Shown: positions 26,244 to 32,130 of the stretch, in pieces
Numbering within the stretch: position 1 is the stretch's first letter
Layout of the letters: each line of letters starts with the position of its first letter
NCBI GenBank assembly: GCA_964512085.1
Contig: CAZEIU010000001.1
Location: 1-64,000, forward strand
Direction of reading: 5' to 3'
Length of the DNA: 64,000 nucleotides
Origin: JAUPVL01 sp964512085
GTDB lineage: Bacteria > Patescibacteriota > Saccharimonadia > CAILAD01 > BJGX01
Notes under the pieces: generated by a model
Seen by the model: only the letters and a program-made list of their open reading frames with translations
Database searches by the model: none
Told to the model about the DNA's origin: nothing
Program-made: the position numbers and the translations under genes

Positions 26244-26586
26244 TGGAGCTGGGGGGAATCGAACCCCCGTCCAGCCTTACAGAAAAATTACATCGCTACG
26301 ACCATTCCCAATATTTGAGTTCTCAGCTACTCCAGCCTGGGTGGCTTGCTGAATCGTCTTTCCGAATCGTCAACCCAACTTTCTGGGTAAGTCAGCGGTC
26401 TTTGCCAGCTGTCACCTCCACTTCTGTTGCCAGGCTGTGGTAGATGGCCCCGAATCTTCGCACTCAGTGCGATTTTCGAACAACTTTGGGTTTTAGGCCG
26501 CGGTTGTTGGGGTGCCCCGTTTTACGAGTCTGAGCAACTCGGGTCGCAATATAGCTTCTGCAAGGATGTCGATACCGATCAGCCCC
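26244..26586 (-). ncRNA. ssrA: Transfer-messenger RNA (tmRNA)
   Basis: 343 nt. The ends form the tRNA-like domain: acceptor GGGGCTG/CAGCTCC with the alanine identity pair G3-U, and T arm GGGGG-TTCGATT-CCCCC. Helix 2 pairs CCTTGCAGAA (near 5' end) with TTCTGTAAGG. PK1 is visible: CGAGT/ACTCG with loop TGCTC pairing to GGGCA. It rescues stalled ribosomes. The tag frame is not obvious: GCG GCC TAA gives ...TTAA-stop very close to PK1, while another frame runs from AACAACCGC to TGA. CCA is not encoded. Confidence 0.93.
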
Positions 26587-26622
26587 AATAAGTATTTTTA
26601 ATCAAAAATACTTATTGGGGCT
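26581..26622. repeat. Perfect 19-bp inverted repeat overlapping the tmRNA 5' end
   Basis: AGCCCCAATAAGTATTTTT and its exact complement flank a 4-nt loop. The tmRNA-proximal arm includes the first six bases of tmRNA (GGGGCT). In the precursor this hairpin would compete with the acceptor stem, so it may control 5' maturation. No U-tract follows, so it is not a standard terminator. Confidence 0.75.
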
Positions 26623-26647
26623 CACCATGCACGATTCTCTACACAAT

Positions 26648-26677
26648 ATTTTAAGGGTACTTATCGGTTTTACCCAA
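26648..26677 (-). promoter_or_regulatory. Possible tmRNA promoter
   Basis: TTGGGT (26672-26677) and TAAAAT (26648-26653) with an 18-bp spacer; a start near 26641 would give a ~55-nt precursor leader that includes the long hairpin. The match is weak, and transcription from further upstream is equally possible. Confidence 0.35.
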
Positions 26678-26713
26678 CCAAAAACTACTTTGCACAGAGT
26701 AGACTTTGGTCGG

Positions 26714-26737
26714 GGTCTGAACCAAACGGTTCAGACC
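26714..26737. repeat. 10-bp perfect hairpin after the 26750-26941 gene
   Basis: GGTCTGAACC-AAAC-GGTTCAGACC, starting 12 nt beyond the stop codon on the minus strand. No U-tract, so more likely a 3'-end stability or processing element than an intrinsic terminator. Confidence 0.6.
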
Positions 26738-26749
26738 GGTTGCCAGCAC

Positions 26750-26941
26750 TTACAGGTAGCCAGCCGACACCTTGGGGTTCTCTGGGAGGGTATCGTGTGC
26801 TTCGGCACACGCATGTCCACTCTCGTGACCCCTCAAGAAGAACTCCATGCAGATCTCGACCGGGCTCATGCCCTCAGCAGTCATCTCGAGGATCATCTGC
26901 TCGGCAAGGTCGAACATGAGTTCCATCTCGGGATCCTCCAT
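26750..26941 (-). CDS. Small acidic protein in the RNA island (63 aa)
   Basis: An excellent GAAGGAGAG ribosome site lies 6 nt before the ATG. The protein is acidic and Met/Glu-rich (MEDPEMELMFDLAEQMILEM), probably helical for the first 40 residues, with a Cys/His segment (HESGHACAEAHD). Codon use is GC-rich at third positions, unlike the AT-rich core genes, suggesting transfer or special origin. Family not recognised. Its 5' region holds RNA A. Confidence 0.55.
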   Translation of the reverse strand: MEDPEMELMFDLAEQMILEMTAEGMSPVEICMEFFLRGHESGHACAEAHDTLPENPKVSAGYL

Positions 26942-27141
26942 TGCACTCTCCTTCTTCTCGTCGGAAAAATAAAGGTAGAAATAGAAAAAGAGCTAAGTTC
27001 ACCTCAAGCAAGGGTGAGCCTAAACTATCGCGGTTGCGATAGACGAGTCGCTCCAAAGCTACTACTCTCGTTTTAAGTTGCTCAAGTAGTATCAGCTAGA
27101 AAACCCAGCTGTGCTTGAGTGAGCATGAGAAATGGTCGTAA
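26942..27141 (-). other. Non-coding stretch between RNA A and the 63-aa gene
   Basis: About 200 nt without a convincing gene. It contains the hairpin CTATCGC-AACC-GCGATAG on the minus strand (27025-27042), a GATACTAC/GTAGTAGC arm pair around 27059-27100, and a pyrimidine-rich AT stretch directly before the ribosome site. It reads as a long structured 5' leader. Confidence 0.5.
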
Positions 27142-27247
27142 GGAACATCTCGGGACTATCCCGACAGAAACTTTCGAACTAGTTAAATGTTCAAAAACTT
27201 TTGTTGAGACCCTCCGAGACCCCAACAAAGTTGGAGCCCCGAAGGGG
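27142..27247 (-). ncRNA. Structured leader RNA A
   Basis: Same architecture as RNA B. Minus strand: CCC-CUUCGG-GG (a UUCG tetraloop, which fixes the RNA strand), CCAAC-TTT-GTTGG, TCTCGGAGGG, the constant TCTCAACAAAAG, the arm pair TTTTTGAAC/GTTCGAAAG around a 9-nt loop, GTTTCTGT, then CGGGA-TAG-TCCCG. It lies about 200 nt before the 63-aa gene and directly after the large pseudoknotted RNA. Confidence 0.7.
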
Positions 27248-27249
27248 TG

Positions 27250-27870
27250 ATGAGACAACACCTAGCTGTACTGAGCTTTCGCTAGATGGTTGAGCCGTCT
27301 GGTTAGGCTCAGGCATTATGTCTCCTTGCCCGGATCAGGATTTGCTGATGCATCTCAGCCTGATCAACTCTACCCTCTCTTGCGCATGCATCATTATGCA
27401 CTTCGGAGCAGGATAGAGATTTTTGGGCAGCTGCGCTCAATCCGTCGGCAGACGAAGAGCGACGAGCCGCCACGAGCTTGACACTCCCTTTCGCGAACGC
27501 TTGCGGTTTCACCCGCTCACGCACCGGGGAAGGAATGTCGTCATTAAGCCACTAGGGTCCCCGGATCCAATTGTTTTACTACCCACCTCTCTCGAGGTCA
27601 CCCGTTTGCGGGTGTCGGAGTATACCTCCGCAGGCTGGATCATTACTTACCTCCCTACTGTCTGCGAGCGCTTCTGCAGAACTTCATCCTCACCCGGCGA
27701 ACCGTTTTAGATGAAGCCTCCCCTGTAACGCCGGGAAGCAGATTGTCGTGGCAGCGATTTTAGCTGTAAGGCTCCCCACCTCCCATCGGCCCGATCGTGT
27801 CGAGTAGCGACGAAGAAGCTCTTACAGCAAGGTTGAGATGAGGCAGCGGTCCCGCCATGACCCTCAACCT
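27250..27870 (-). ncRNA. Large GC-rich structured RNA with an H-type pseudoknot
   Basis: About 620 nt, distinctly more GC-rich than the surroundings. Minus-strand elements in order: GGTTGAG/CTCAACC (27863-27869 with 27831-27837) around a GGTC/GACC hairpin; GCTGTAAG/CTTACAGC; a pseudoknot of two 7-bp stems, CCCGGCG/CGCCGGG crossed by CTTCATC/GATGAAG (27682-27735; loops 12, 10 and 4 nt); then CGGAG-GTATA-CTCCG, ACCCG-CAAA-CGGGT and ACCTC-GAGA-GAGGT, the last a GNRA tetraloop only on this strand. Short frames with ribosome-like sites occur inside but overlap the helices. Family unknown; a very large ornate RNA class is one possibility. Confidence 0.65.
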
Positions 27871-27881
27871 AATTTTTTGAA

Positions 27882-27941
27882 AGCATTTGGCTTTCAGGCT
27901 CAATACAATGTTTGGTGTACTAAGCTTGAAAGCCAAATGCT
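27882..27941. repeat. 15-bp perfect inverted repeat at the edge of the large RNA
   Basis: AGCATTTGGCTTTCA and its complement, with a 30-nt loop. It sits at the AT-rich boundary of the GC-rich block. Beyond it, 27942-28074 is AT-rich and holds no gene that I can support. Confidence 0.65.
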
Positions 27942-28074
27942 ATTTTGTAGGTACTACTATTTGCAATAACCATTTGCTACTGCCAAAGTCCGTAATGACA
28001 TTACCAATCTGTCCACAATAATTTTTTAATATATGACACTGGCGCATTACAGACTGTGGCAATATAGCAAAGTA

Positions 28075-28141
28075 CAGTTTTCGTTCTAAGTGGCAACATG
28101 GGTTGCCGAACTCATCAGTGCTGGCACTACCAGCAGAACTG
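28075..28141 (-). ncRNA. Type III hammerhead ribozyme 1
   Basis: Every core element is present on the minus strand, in order: stem III 5' strand CAGTT; cleavage nucleotide C17 (28136); stem I TGCTGG/CCAGCA with a TAGTG loop; core CTGATGA (28112-28118); stem II GTTC..GAAC, with an inner GGCAA/TTGCC helix; core GAA; stem III 3' strand AACTG, giving the A15.1-U16.1 pair. Stems I and II are closed and stem III is open. Cleavage would leave a 2',3'-cyclic phosphate on C17. It lies about 250 nt downstream of the zinc-knuckle gene on the same strand. Confidence 0.88.
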
Positions 28142-28393
28142 CCCCCTAGGGCAAAAACACTAGGGGTAGAGATCCTTCCAAGGGAAGGTTGAGCGTCATC
28201 TCTATGTGGCGCGCTGATTTTAGCTCGTGAGCTCGAGCAGTGGAAATCTCTTGCGAGATTTTTTTAAACAGGGCGCCACTATACCCTCGAGGTACAACAC
28301 AGCTTTGTTGTGGGAGCTACCCCAGACCTTGTCTCACCGATTCTTTTTCTCTCGGTTTGACTTCTGTTGCCAGGGAGGTCAATCCCCCTCAAG
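28142..28393 (-). ncRNA. Structured 3' region between the zinc-knuckle gene and hammerhead 1
   Basis: No gene. Minus-strand hairpins: AGTCAC-TCA-GTGACT right after the stop, GACCT/AGGTC around a CCGA/TCGG helix, ACAACA/TGTTGT, a GTGGCGC/GCGCCAC closing pair around AAATCTC-GCAA-GAGATTT (a GNRA loop), CCTTCC/GGAAGG, and CCCCTAG/CTAGGGG just before the ribozyme. Part of it (28360-28374) is a 15-nt exact match to tmRNA. Confidence 0.55.
28244..28265 (+). terminator. Terminator-like hairpin on the plus strand
   Basis: AAATCTC-TTGC-GAGATTT followed by TTTT on the plus strand. I find no convincing plus-strand promoter or gene before it. The same bases form a GCAA tetraloop hairpin on the minus strand, so it may simply be part of the minus-strand RNA. 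Confidence 0.35.
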
Positions 28394-28606
28394 TCACTGA
28401 GTGACTAGCTGTGGCGACCGGCGTGGGGGCACAGGCTCAACGTGGTTGTAGTCAACCTCGTCGTCTGCGAAGGACCCAAACGGGTACCCTCGCCCACAAC
28501 TCGGGCAGATCCTCTGCCGAGTCGCGTCCCAGCCGGTGTACTTCAGCACCGTGTCATCTACGACACAGCGCTTCAGTTCCACCTTCTTCTTTCTCTTGGT
28601 AGGCAT
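28394..28606 (-). CDS. Zinc-knuckle microprotein (70 aa)
   Basis: From ATG at 28606 (a TTG two codons earlier is also possible). Lys/Arg-rich N-terminus (MPTKRKKKVELKR), then CPSCGRGYPFGSF, a plausible half zinc ribbon, with a Cys at residue 14 and a His near the end. Codons are GC-rich at third positions, unlike core genes. There is no clear ribosome site, which lowers confidence. It is about 60 nt downstream of a consensus promoter (28675-28703), and its 3' region carries hammerhead 1. Confidence 0.5.
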   Translation of the reverse strand: MPTKRKKKVELKRCVVDDTVLKYTGWDATRQRICPSCGRGYPFGSFADDEVDYNHVEPVPPRRSPQLVTQ

Positions 28607-28674
28607 ACACAAATCACTGTTTAAATGCTCTATGTGTGCCTACCAATTTATTACAGGTAAAAGGTACTTTGGGT

Positions 28675-28703
28675 AGTATAGCAAAGAATATTATTTTTGT
28701 CAA
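28675..28703 (-). promoter_or_regulatory. Consensus promoter for the island transcript
   Basis: Minus strand TTGACA (28698-28703), 17-bp spacer, TATACT (28675-28680). Start expected near 28668. This is among the best -35/-10 matches in the window and could drive the zinc-knuckle gene, hammerhead 1 and possibly the RNAs further down. Confidence 0.8.
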
Positions 28704-28811
28704 TACTTATTTACACTTTTTTTAGAGTTTGCAACTTCTTTCCTGTAGCTAATACTATATTTTGTGTTAATAACAAATATTTTTGTAAGGTTTATTAGTT
28801 TTTTTGTACGT

Positions 28812-28835
28812 AAAAACCCGACATTAATGTCGGGT
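28812..28835 (-). terminator. Terminator of the ~390-nt RNA
   Basis: Minus strand ACCCGACAT-TA-ATGTCGGGT followed by TTTTT. A textbook intrinsic terminator. The ~190 nt between it and the next GC-rich block hold only the island promoter. Confidence 0.85.
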
Positions 28836-29208
28836 GATATGGTGTTGCCAGTAGTAATGGCGATATAGAGCCTTAATTACTATGGCAGAGATCGGTAATA
28901 CTTACACTCCAGCTGTGTCGGTCGCGAAAGTGTCGCGCCTGCTAGAGGGAGACTTTTCTGCCGCACTGCTGTGTCTGCGTGATGAGTGACTGTGTGGCGG
29001 GTGGGTGGCCGAGAGTCTCAATCTCGACGCAATTTGGTAGGATCAAATTCCTTCCATCCCTTTTCCTCTCCAGTGTTCAGCTGTTACCACTTGGGCCGCC
29101 CCAGGACCTTCCTGGGGCTCCTCGCTGCCCTCTCTTGAGGGCGAAGAAAGGATCGTCAGATCCCGTCCATGTATTACCCCCCCTTTAGAGAAGTGAGCGA
29201 GAACAGCT
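28816..29208 (-). ncRNA. Stable non-coding RNA of about 390 nt, family unknown
   Basis: It is bounded by a perfect promoter and a perfect terminator, and contains no sizeable gene. The ends of the core pair: GGTAATAC near the 5' end with GTATTACC near the 3' end. Strong hairpins: GGATC-TGAC-GATCC, GCCCTC-AAGA-GAGGGC, GCCCCAGGA-AGG-TCCTGGGGC, CGAGA/TCTCG, CGCGA/TCGCG. GACACAGC occurs twice. It lacks the conserved boxes of RNase P RNA and the SRP RNA tetraloop region. Two tiny frames, ATG-GAC-GGG-ATC-TGA and ATG-GAA-GGA-ATT-TGA, each follow a purine-rich ribosome-like site. Confidence 0.7.
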
Positions 29209-29214
29209 TTTACC

Positions 29215-29256
29215 AATATAACAGTTTAACTATTTTTTGTCAATAGTATTTGACAA
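29215..29256 (-). promoter_or_regulatory. Promoter of the ~390-nt RNA with an overlapping operator-like palindrome
   Basis: Minus strand TTGACA (29238-29243), exactly 17 bp, TATATT (29215-29220). A 7-bp inverted repeat TTGTCAA-TAGTAT-TTGACAA (29237-29256) covers the -35 box. The neighbouring TrmB-like regulator is an obvious candidate to bind it, and related TTGTCAA/TTGACAA repeats lie in front of that regulator's own gene. Confidence 0.7.
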
Positions 29257-29267
29257 CAAAAAATATT

Positions 29268-30029
29268 TTACTTTTGATTCTTCCAGGCAAGTTCAAAAAG
29301 TTGTCGCAATACCCCCGCGATTTCCTTACTTTCAATAACAAGGCCTAATGCATCCTTGCCTCTATAAGTAGCAATTACAACAGCTCCTTTATAAAAGTTT
29401 AAGTCAGCCTTAATGGGTGTATCTATTTTTTTAGTTTCGCGTAAAATTGATCTGTCGCTCTTAAGTTCGCCATTTAAATATGAATAAATTAGTTTACTAG
29501 CAATTTTCTTACGCATTCTATTTTTAGGGTTCTCAATCAATACATTTGGGTTAATTTTTAAAACTTCATCAACGTTAGTTAAAGAATATATTTCATCCCC
29601 TACCTTTGATTTACGCTTATAGTAGGAGCTAAGTACTTTAATTCCTTCTTCGCCTTTATAAAAACGCACAACTGGCGCATCGTCACCATCACTGGTAGCA
29701 CGAGATACCTCTTTAAGACCTGGTAATAAGTTTTTGAGTTCATTTTTTTTGTTCATTACCTCAGTCGCCTGATTCTCTAAATATCTATCGATGGCTTCTG
29801 GTGGTTCGGCCACAAAAACGGTTTTTTTGCCTTGAGTGCTCTCGCTTACTAGCCCCATCTGAGCAAGTTCGTCGAGTATTACATAAGCTGTAGCTCGGTT
29901 TACATCGGCTTGCTCAGCGATTTTTTGTACGGCACTAGGGCCCAAAAATAATGCTGCCACGTAAACTTTGGCTTGCTTTTCGCTAAAGCCTACAGATTGG
30001 AGTTTGGCAGCTAGTTCAATTATTTGCAT
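29268..30029 (-). CDS. TrmB-family transcriptional regulator
   Basis: 253 aa from MQIIELAAKLQSVGFSEKQA; the start is set by TAGCAT ending 8 nt before it with TTGACA 17 bp upstream. Winged HTH at residues 5-75 (AVQKIAEQADVNRATAYVIL, DELAQMGLVSE), a coiled-coil linker (90-115), and a C-terminal effector domain. TrmB proteins regulate sugar genes in archaea and some bacteria; the ligand here is unknown. Tandem TTGTCAA/TGTCAAC repeats in its promoter suggest autoregulation. Confidence 0.8.
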   Translation of the reverse strand: MQIIELAAKLQSVGFSEKQAKVYVAALFLGPSAVQKIAEQADVNRATAYVILDELAQMGLVSESTQGKKTVFVAEPPEAIDRYLENQATEVMNKKNELKNLLPGLKEVSRATSDGDDAPVVRFYKGEEGIKVLSSYYKRKSKVGDEIYSLTNVDEVLKINPNVLIENPKNRMRKKIASKLIYSYLNGELKSDRSILRETKKIDTPIKADLNFYKGAVVIATYRGKDALGLVIESKEIAGVLRQLFELAWKNQK

Positions 30030-30138
30030 AAGGCTTATGCTATCATAGTTTTGGGCTGTTGTCAATATTTGTCAACAAAAGTTAATAGTAATAATGCTCA
30101 AAATATCGGCATTTTGCTTATGATATAATAAAATTGTT

Positions 30139-31365
30139 ATGCCTAATACTGAAACACAAGCTAGCGAATTAGATCATGAAGTTGAGCAGCCCACTATTGA
30201 CTTAACTGACGGCGTAAAGCAGACTGCACCAATTGGCGAAAAAACTCCCCTAACTGAAATAATTAAGCCCGGAAACTTCTTAGATTTCTGGATGAGGCTT
30301 AGAGATGCTGCAGAGATAAAGTACCATGATAAGCCTAAATTACAAGCAACATTTATACGTTTTTGCGAAAGTAACCACGCAAAATTACAAAATCTTCAAA
30401 AAGCAGTTGAAGGTAAACACCCTAAATACCCCCCTAGCGCTGGAGTCGCAATAGAATGGTATCAGCAACTAGGCAGTCTTAATGAACTAGTAGGTGCAGC
30501 GCCTTCCCTACTAAAAGCAGCTAAAATGATTGAGGACGACAAGGGCGCTACACTTAATCAAAAATTAACTGCATGCCAAATATATTTGGAGGCTGCAGAG
30601 AAGATAGATGAAACAGCAGACAAGTCTGGCTTACCCGACCCAACAGATCTTAGAAACGCGACTTTGCAAAAACTCGCCCAAATTGAATTAGAAACTATCG
30701 AGAATAATCCAAAAGAAGCTCGTCTAAAGGTTGACTGTAGAGCTATTGCATTAGATATAGCTTTTCAAAACTTTTTCAAAACATGCCGCGAACGTCACGT
30801 GCCAGATAATTTTATTGCAACAGAAACCCAAAAACTGCTAAATGAGATTAAAAATATCTTAGAAAGTGTAGAGCAAATTTTTGAAAGCACGACTGAAAAA
30901 ACAAAACTTCTTGGCTGGAGATCAGAAATAGCCCTTGCTTGTTTGGGTAAAAAAGTATTTTTGGCAAAACAAAACTGGGACGAAATATATAGCGCTCGAT
31001 TAAGTACTTTGAGAGAAGATGTTCCGCATGATGGCATAAGCAAAAATGCCGAAGTAGCTGGGCAAAATACAGAGCGCATGTCTTTTGACCTGATAGTGGG
31101 TATGGTAGAACATGTTGGTGGCAAGGTAGGTATTAAAAAGTTTCCTATGCAAGTAAAAACTAAGATAAGAGCACCATACGAAAGTTCGGTGGCAAAGATC
31201 GCTACTGCAGATGTTCTGGGCAATGAAGGAATTGACACTATTATATTTGCATTAACTAATGGCGGCCCAGCAATGCTGAGTAAAGTAAACTCTAACCTAG
31301 TAAGCTATTTAGAAAAGCTTGGCGGAAGATACTATAAAATTGCTGACGCACTGTATCTAAAATAA
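30139..31365 (+). CDS. Large helical hypothetical protein (408 aa)
   Basis: All-helical, cytoplasmic, with a disordered acidic N-terminus (30 residues). The middle has TPR-like pairs (LTACQIYLEAAEKIDETADK). The C-terminal ~90 residues are a separate mixed domain (GKVGIKKFPMQVKTKIRAPY). No motif that I recognise. TATAAT (30124-30129) lies 10 nt before the ATG; there is no ribosome site. Divergent from the TrmB-like gene. Confidence 0.65.
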   Translation: MPNTETQASELDHEVEQPTIDLTDGVKQTAPIGEKTPLTEIIKPGNFLDFWMRLRDAAEIKYHDKPKLQATFIRFCESNHAKLQNLQKAVEGKHPKYPPSAGVAIEWYQQLGSLNELVGAAPSLLKAAKMIEDDKGATLNQKLTACQIYLEAAEKIDETADKSGLPDPTDLRNATLQKLAQIELETIENNPKEARLKVDCRAIALDIAFQNFFKTCRERHVPDNFIATETQKLLNEIKNILESVEQIFESTTEKTKLLGWRSEIALACLGKKVFLAKQNWDEIYSARLSTLREDVPHDGISKNAEVAGQNTERMSFDLIVGMVEHVGGKVGIKKFPMQVKTKIRAPYESSVAKIATADVLGNEGIDTIIFALTNGGPAMLSKVNSNLVSYLEKLGGRYYKIADALYLK

Positions 31366-31403
31366 AATGCTCCCCTTACAGATAACTATAAGAAGAGCAA
31401 ATA

Positions 31404-31589
31404 CTAGATAGAGTCAACAAACTCAGTAGGAGGTATTTCTGTTACAGTAATTTCTAAAATTTCACTAAGTGGGTCACTGCTTGTCTTGTCGGCTGCCTGC
31501 TCGGCTAGTTCCATCAAAAGTGGCCCAATATTTTTGATATGAGTTACTGCATCAGTATTGATAGGTACAGACTTTCTCTCGGACACCAA
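31404..31589 (-). CDS. Small acidic protein (61 aa)
   Basis: GTG start with AAAGG about 7 nt upstream. Helical, acidic C-terminus (LEITVTEIPPTEFVDSI). No family recognised. It lies alone between the 30139 gene and rpsT, as expected for one of the small accessory units. Confidence 0.5.
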   Translation of the reverse strand: MVSERKSVPINTDAVTHIKNIGPLLMELAEQAADKTSSDPLSEILEITVTEIPPTEFVDSI

Positions 31590-31764
31590 AAAGCCTTTCT
31601 CTTTGCGTACAGCTCGGGTGTTTGGAGATTGTATAACATATTGTTAATATTTGCAAGTTAAATGAGCTAGATAACTATTTACATAATCTGTAAAATTTGC
31701 TATGATAACTGCTGTTACTAATTTTTAGTATAACTCTTTCTAATAAAAGGAATAATAAAACTTA

Positions 31765-32130
31765 ATGCCTATAATTCAATCAGCTAAAAAAAGAATGAAA
31801 CAAGCCGAAGCACGACGCAAATATAATGTTGCGGTAAAATCGGCTGTCAAAAAACACACCAAGGCTGTAAACGCCGAAATTGCTACAGGTGATGTTAAAT
31901 CTAACCAAGCCCTAATTGCAGCTATTGCTCAAATAGACAAAGCCGTAAAAAAAGGTACCCTACACAAGCGTAACGCTGCCAGACGCAAATCTCGACTTAC
32001 CCTTAGATACAACGCCGTAGCCAAACAACCTTTTGGCACCGAAAAAGCCGGAGCCAAAAAATCTCCTGCAAAGAAAGCTACTAAGCCAGCAGCCAAAAAG
32101 ACTGCCAAGAAAACTACCAGCAAAAAGTAG
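31765..32130 (+). CDS. rpsT: 30S ribosomal protein bS20 with a basic C-terminal tail
   Basis: 121 aa. The bS20 core is at residues 1-90 (MPIIQSAKKRMKQAEARRKY, AIAQIDKAVKKGTLHKRNAA). A Lys/Ala/Pro-rich tail of about 30 residues (KKSPAKKATKPAAKKTAKK) follows; bS20 normally ends near residue 87. The tail resembles histone H1-like repeats and probably adds rRNA contacts. The AAAAGG site is about 14 nt upstream, further than usual. Confidence 0.93.
   Translation: MPIIQSAKKRMKQAEARRKYNVAVKSAVKKHTKAVNAEIATGDVKSNQALIAAIAQIDKAVKKGTLHKRNAARRKSRLTLRYNAVAKQPFGTEKAGAKKSPAKKATKPAAKKTAKKTTSKK

Noticed and set aside
27628..27650. Sequence resembling the 3' end of 16S rRNA (GGCTGGATCA)
   Set aside because: Only about 10 bases match and there is no helix 45 or upstream rRNA sequence; treated as coincidence.
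27191..27858. Short frames with ribosome-like sites on the minus strand: 27760-27858 (32 aa), 27509-27643 (44 aa), 27309-27512 (67 aa, GTGA-linked), 27191-27316 (41 aa)
   Set aside because: Some have good GGAGG spacing and even overlapping starts, so a small-protein operon was considered. They run straight through the hairpins and RNA A, have no recognisable protein pattern, and the structural evidence for RNA is stronger. Not listed as genes, but worth a ribosome-profiling check.
27142..27900. Integron cassette array (attC-like hairpins with small genes)
   Set aside because: GCCTAAC and GTTGGGG-type heptamers occur, but they are not arranged as paired attC core sites, and no integrase is present.
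26615..29188. Longer open frames of 60-150 codons on the plus strand across the GC-rich island
   Set aside because: They lack ribosome sites, have odd composition (Leu/Pro/Ser-rich) and arise because GC-rich sequence has few stops. The tmRNA and structured-RNA signals on the minus strand explain the region better.
28816..29208. RNase P RNA or SRP RNA
   Set aside because: Promoter, terminator and paired ends fit a housekeeping RNA, but I cannot find the RNase P boxes (GGAAAGTCC-type near the 5' end, the ACAGA region) or the SRP GGAAGCAG apical region on either strand.
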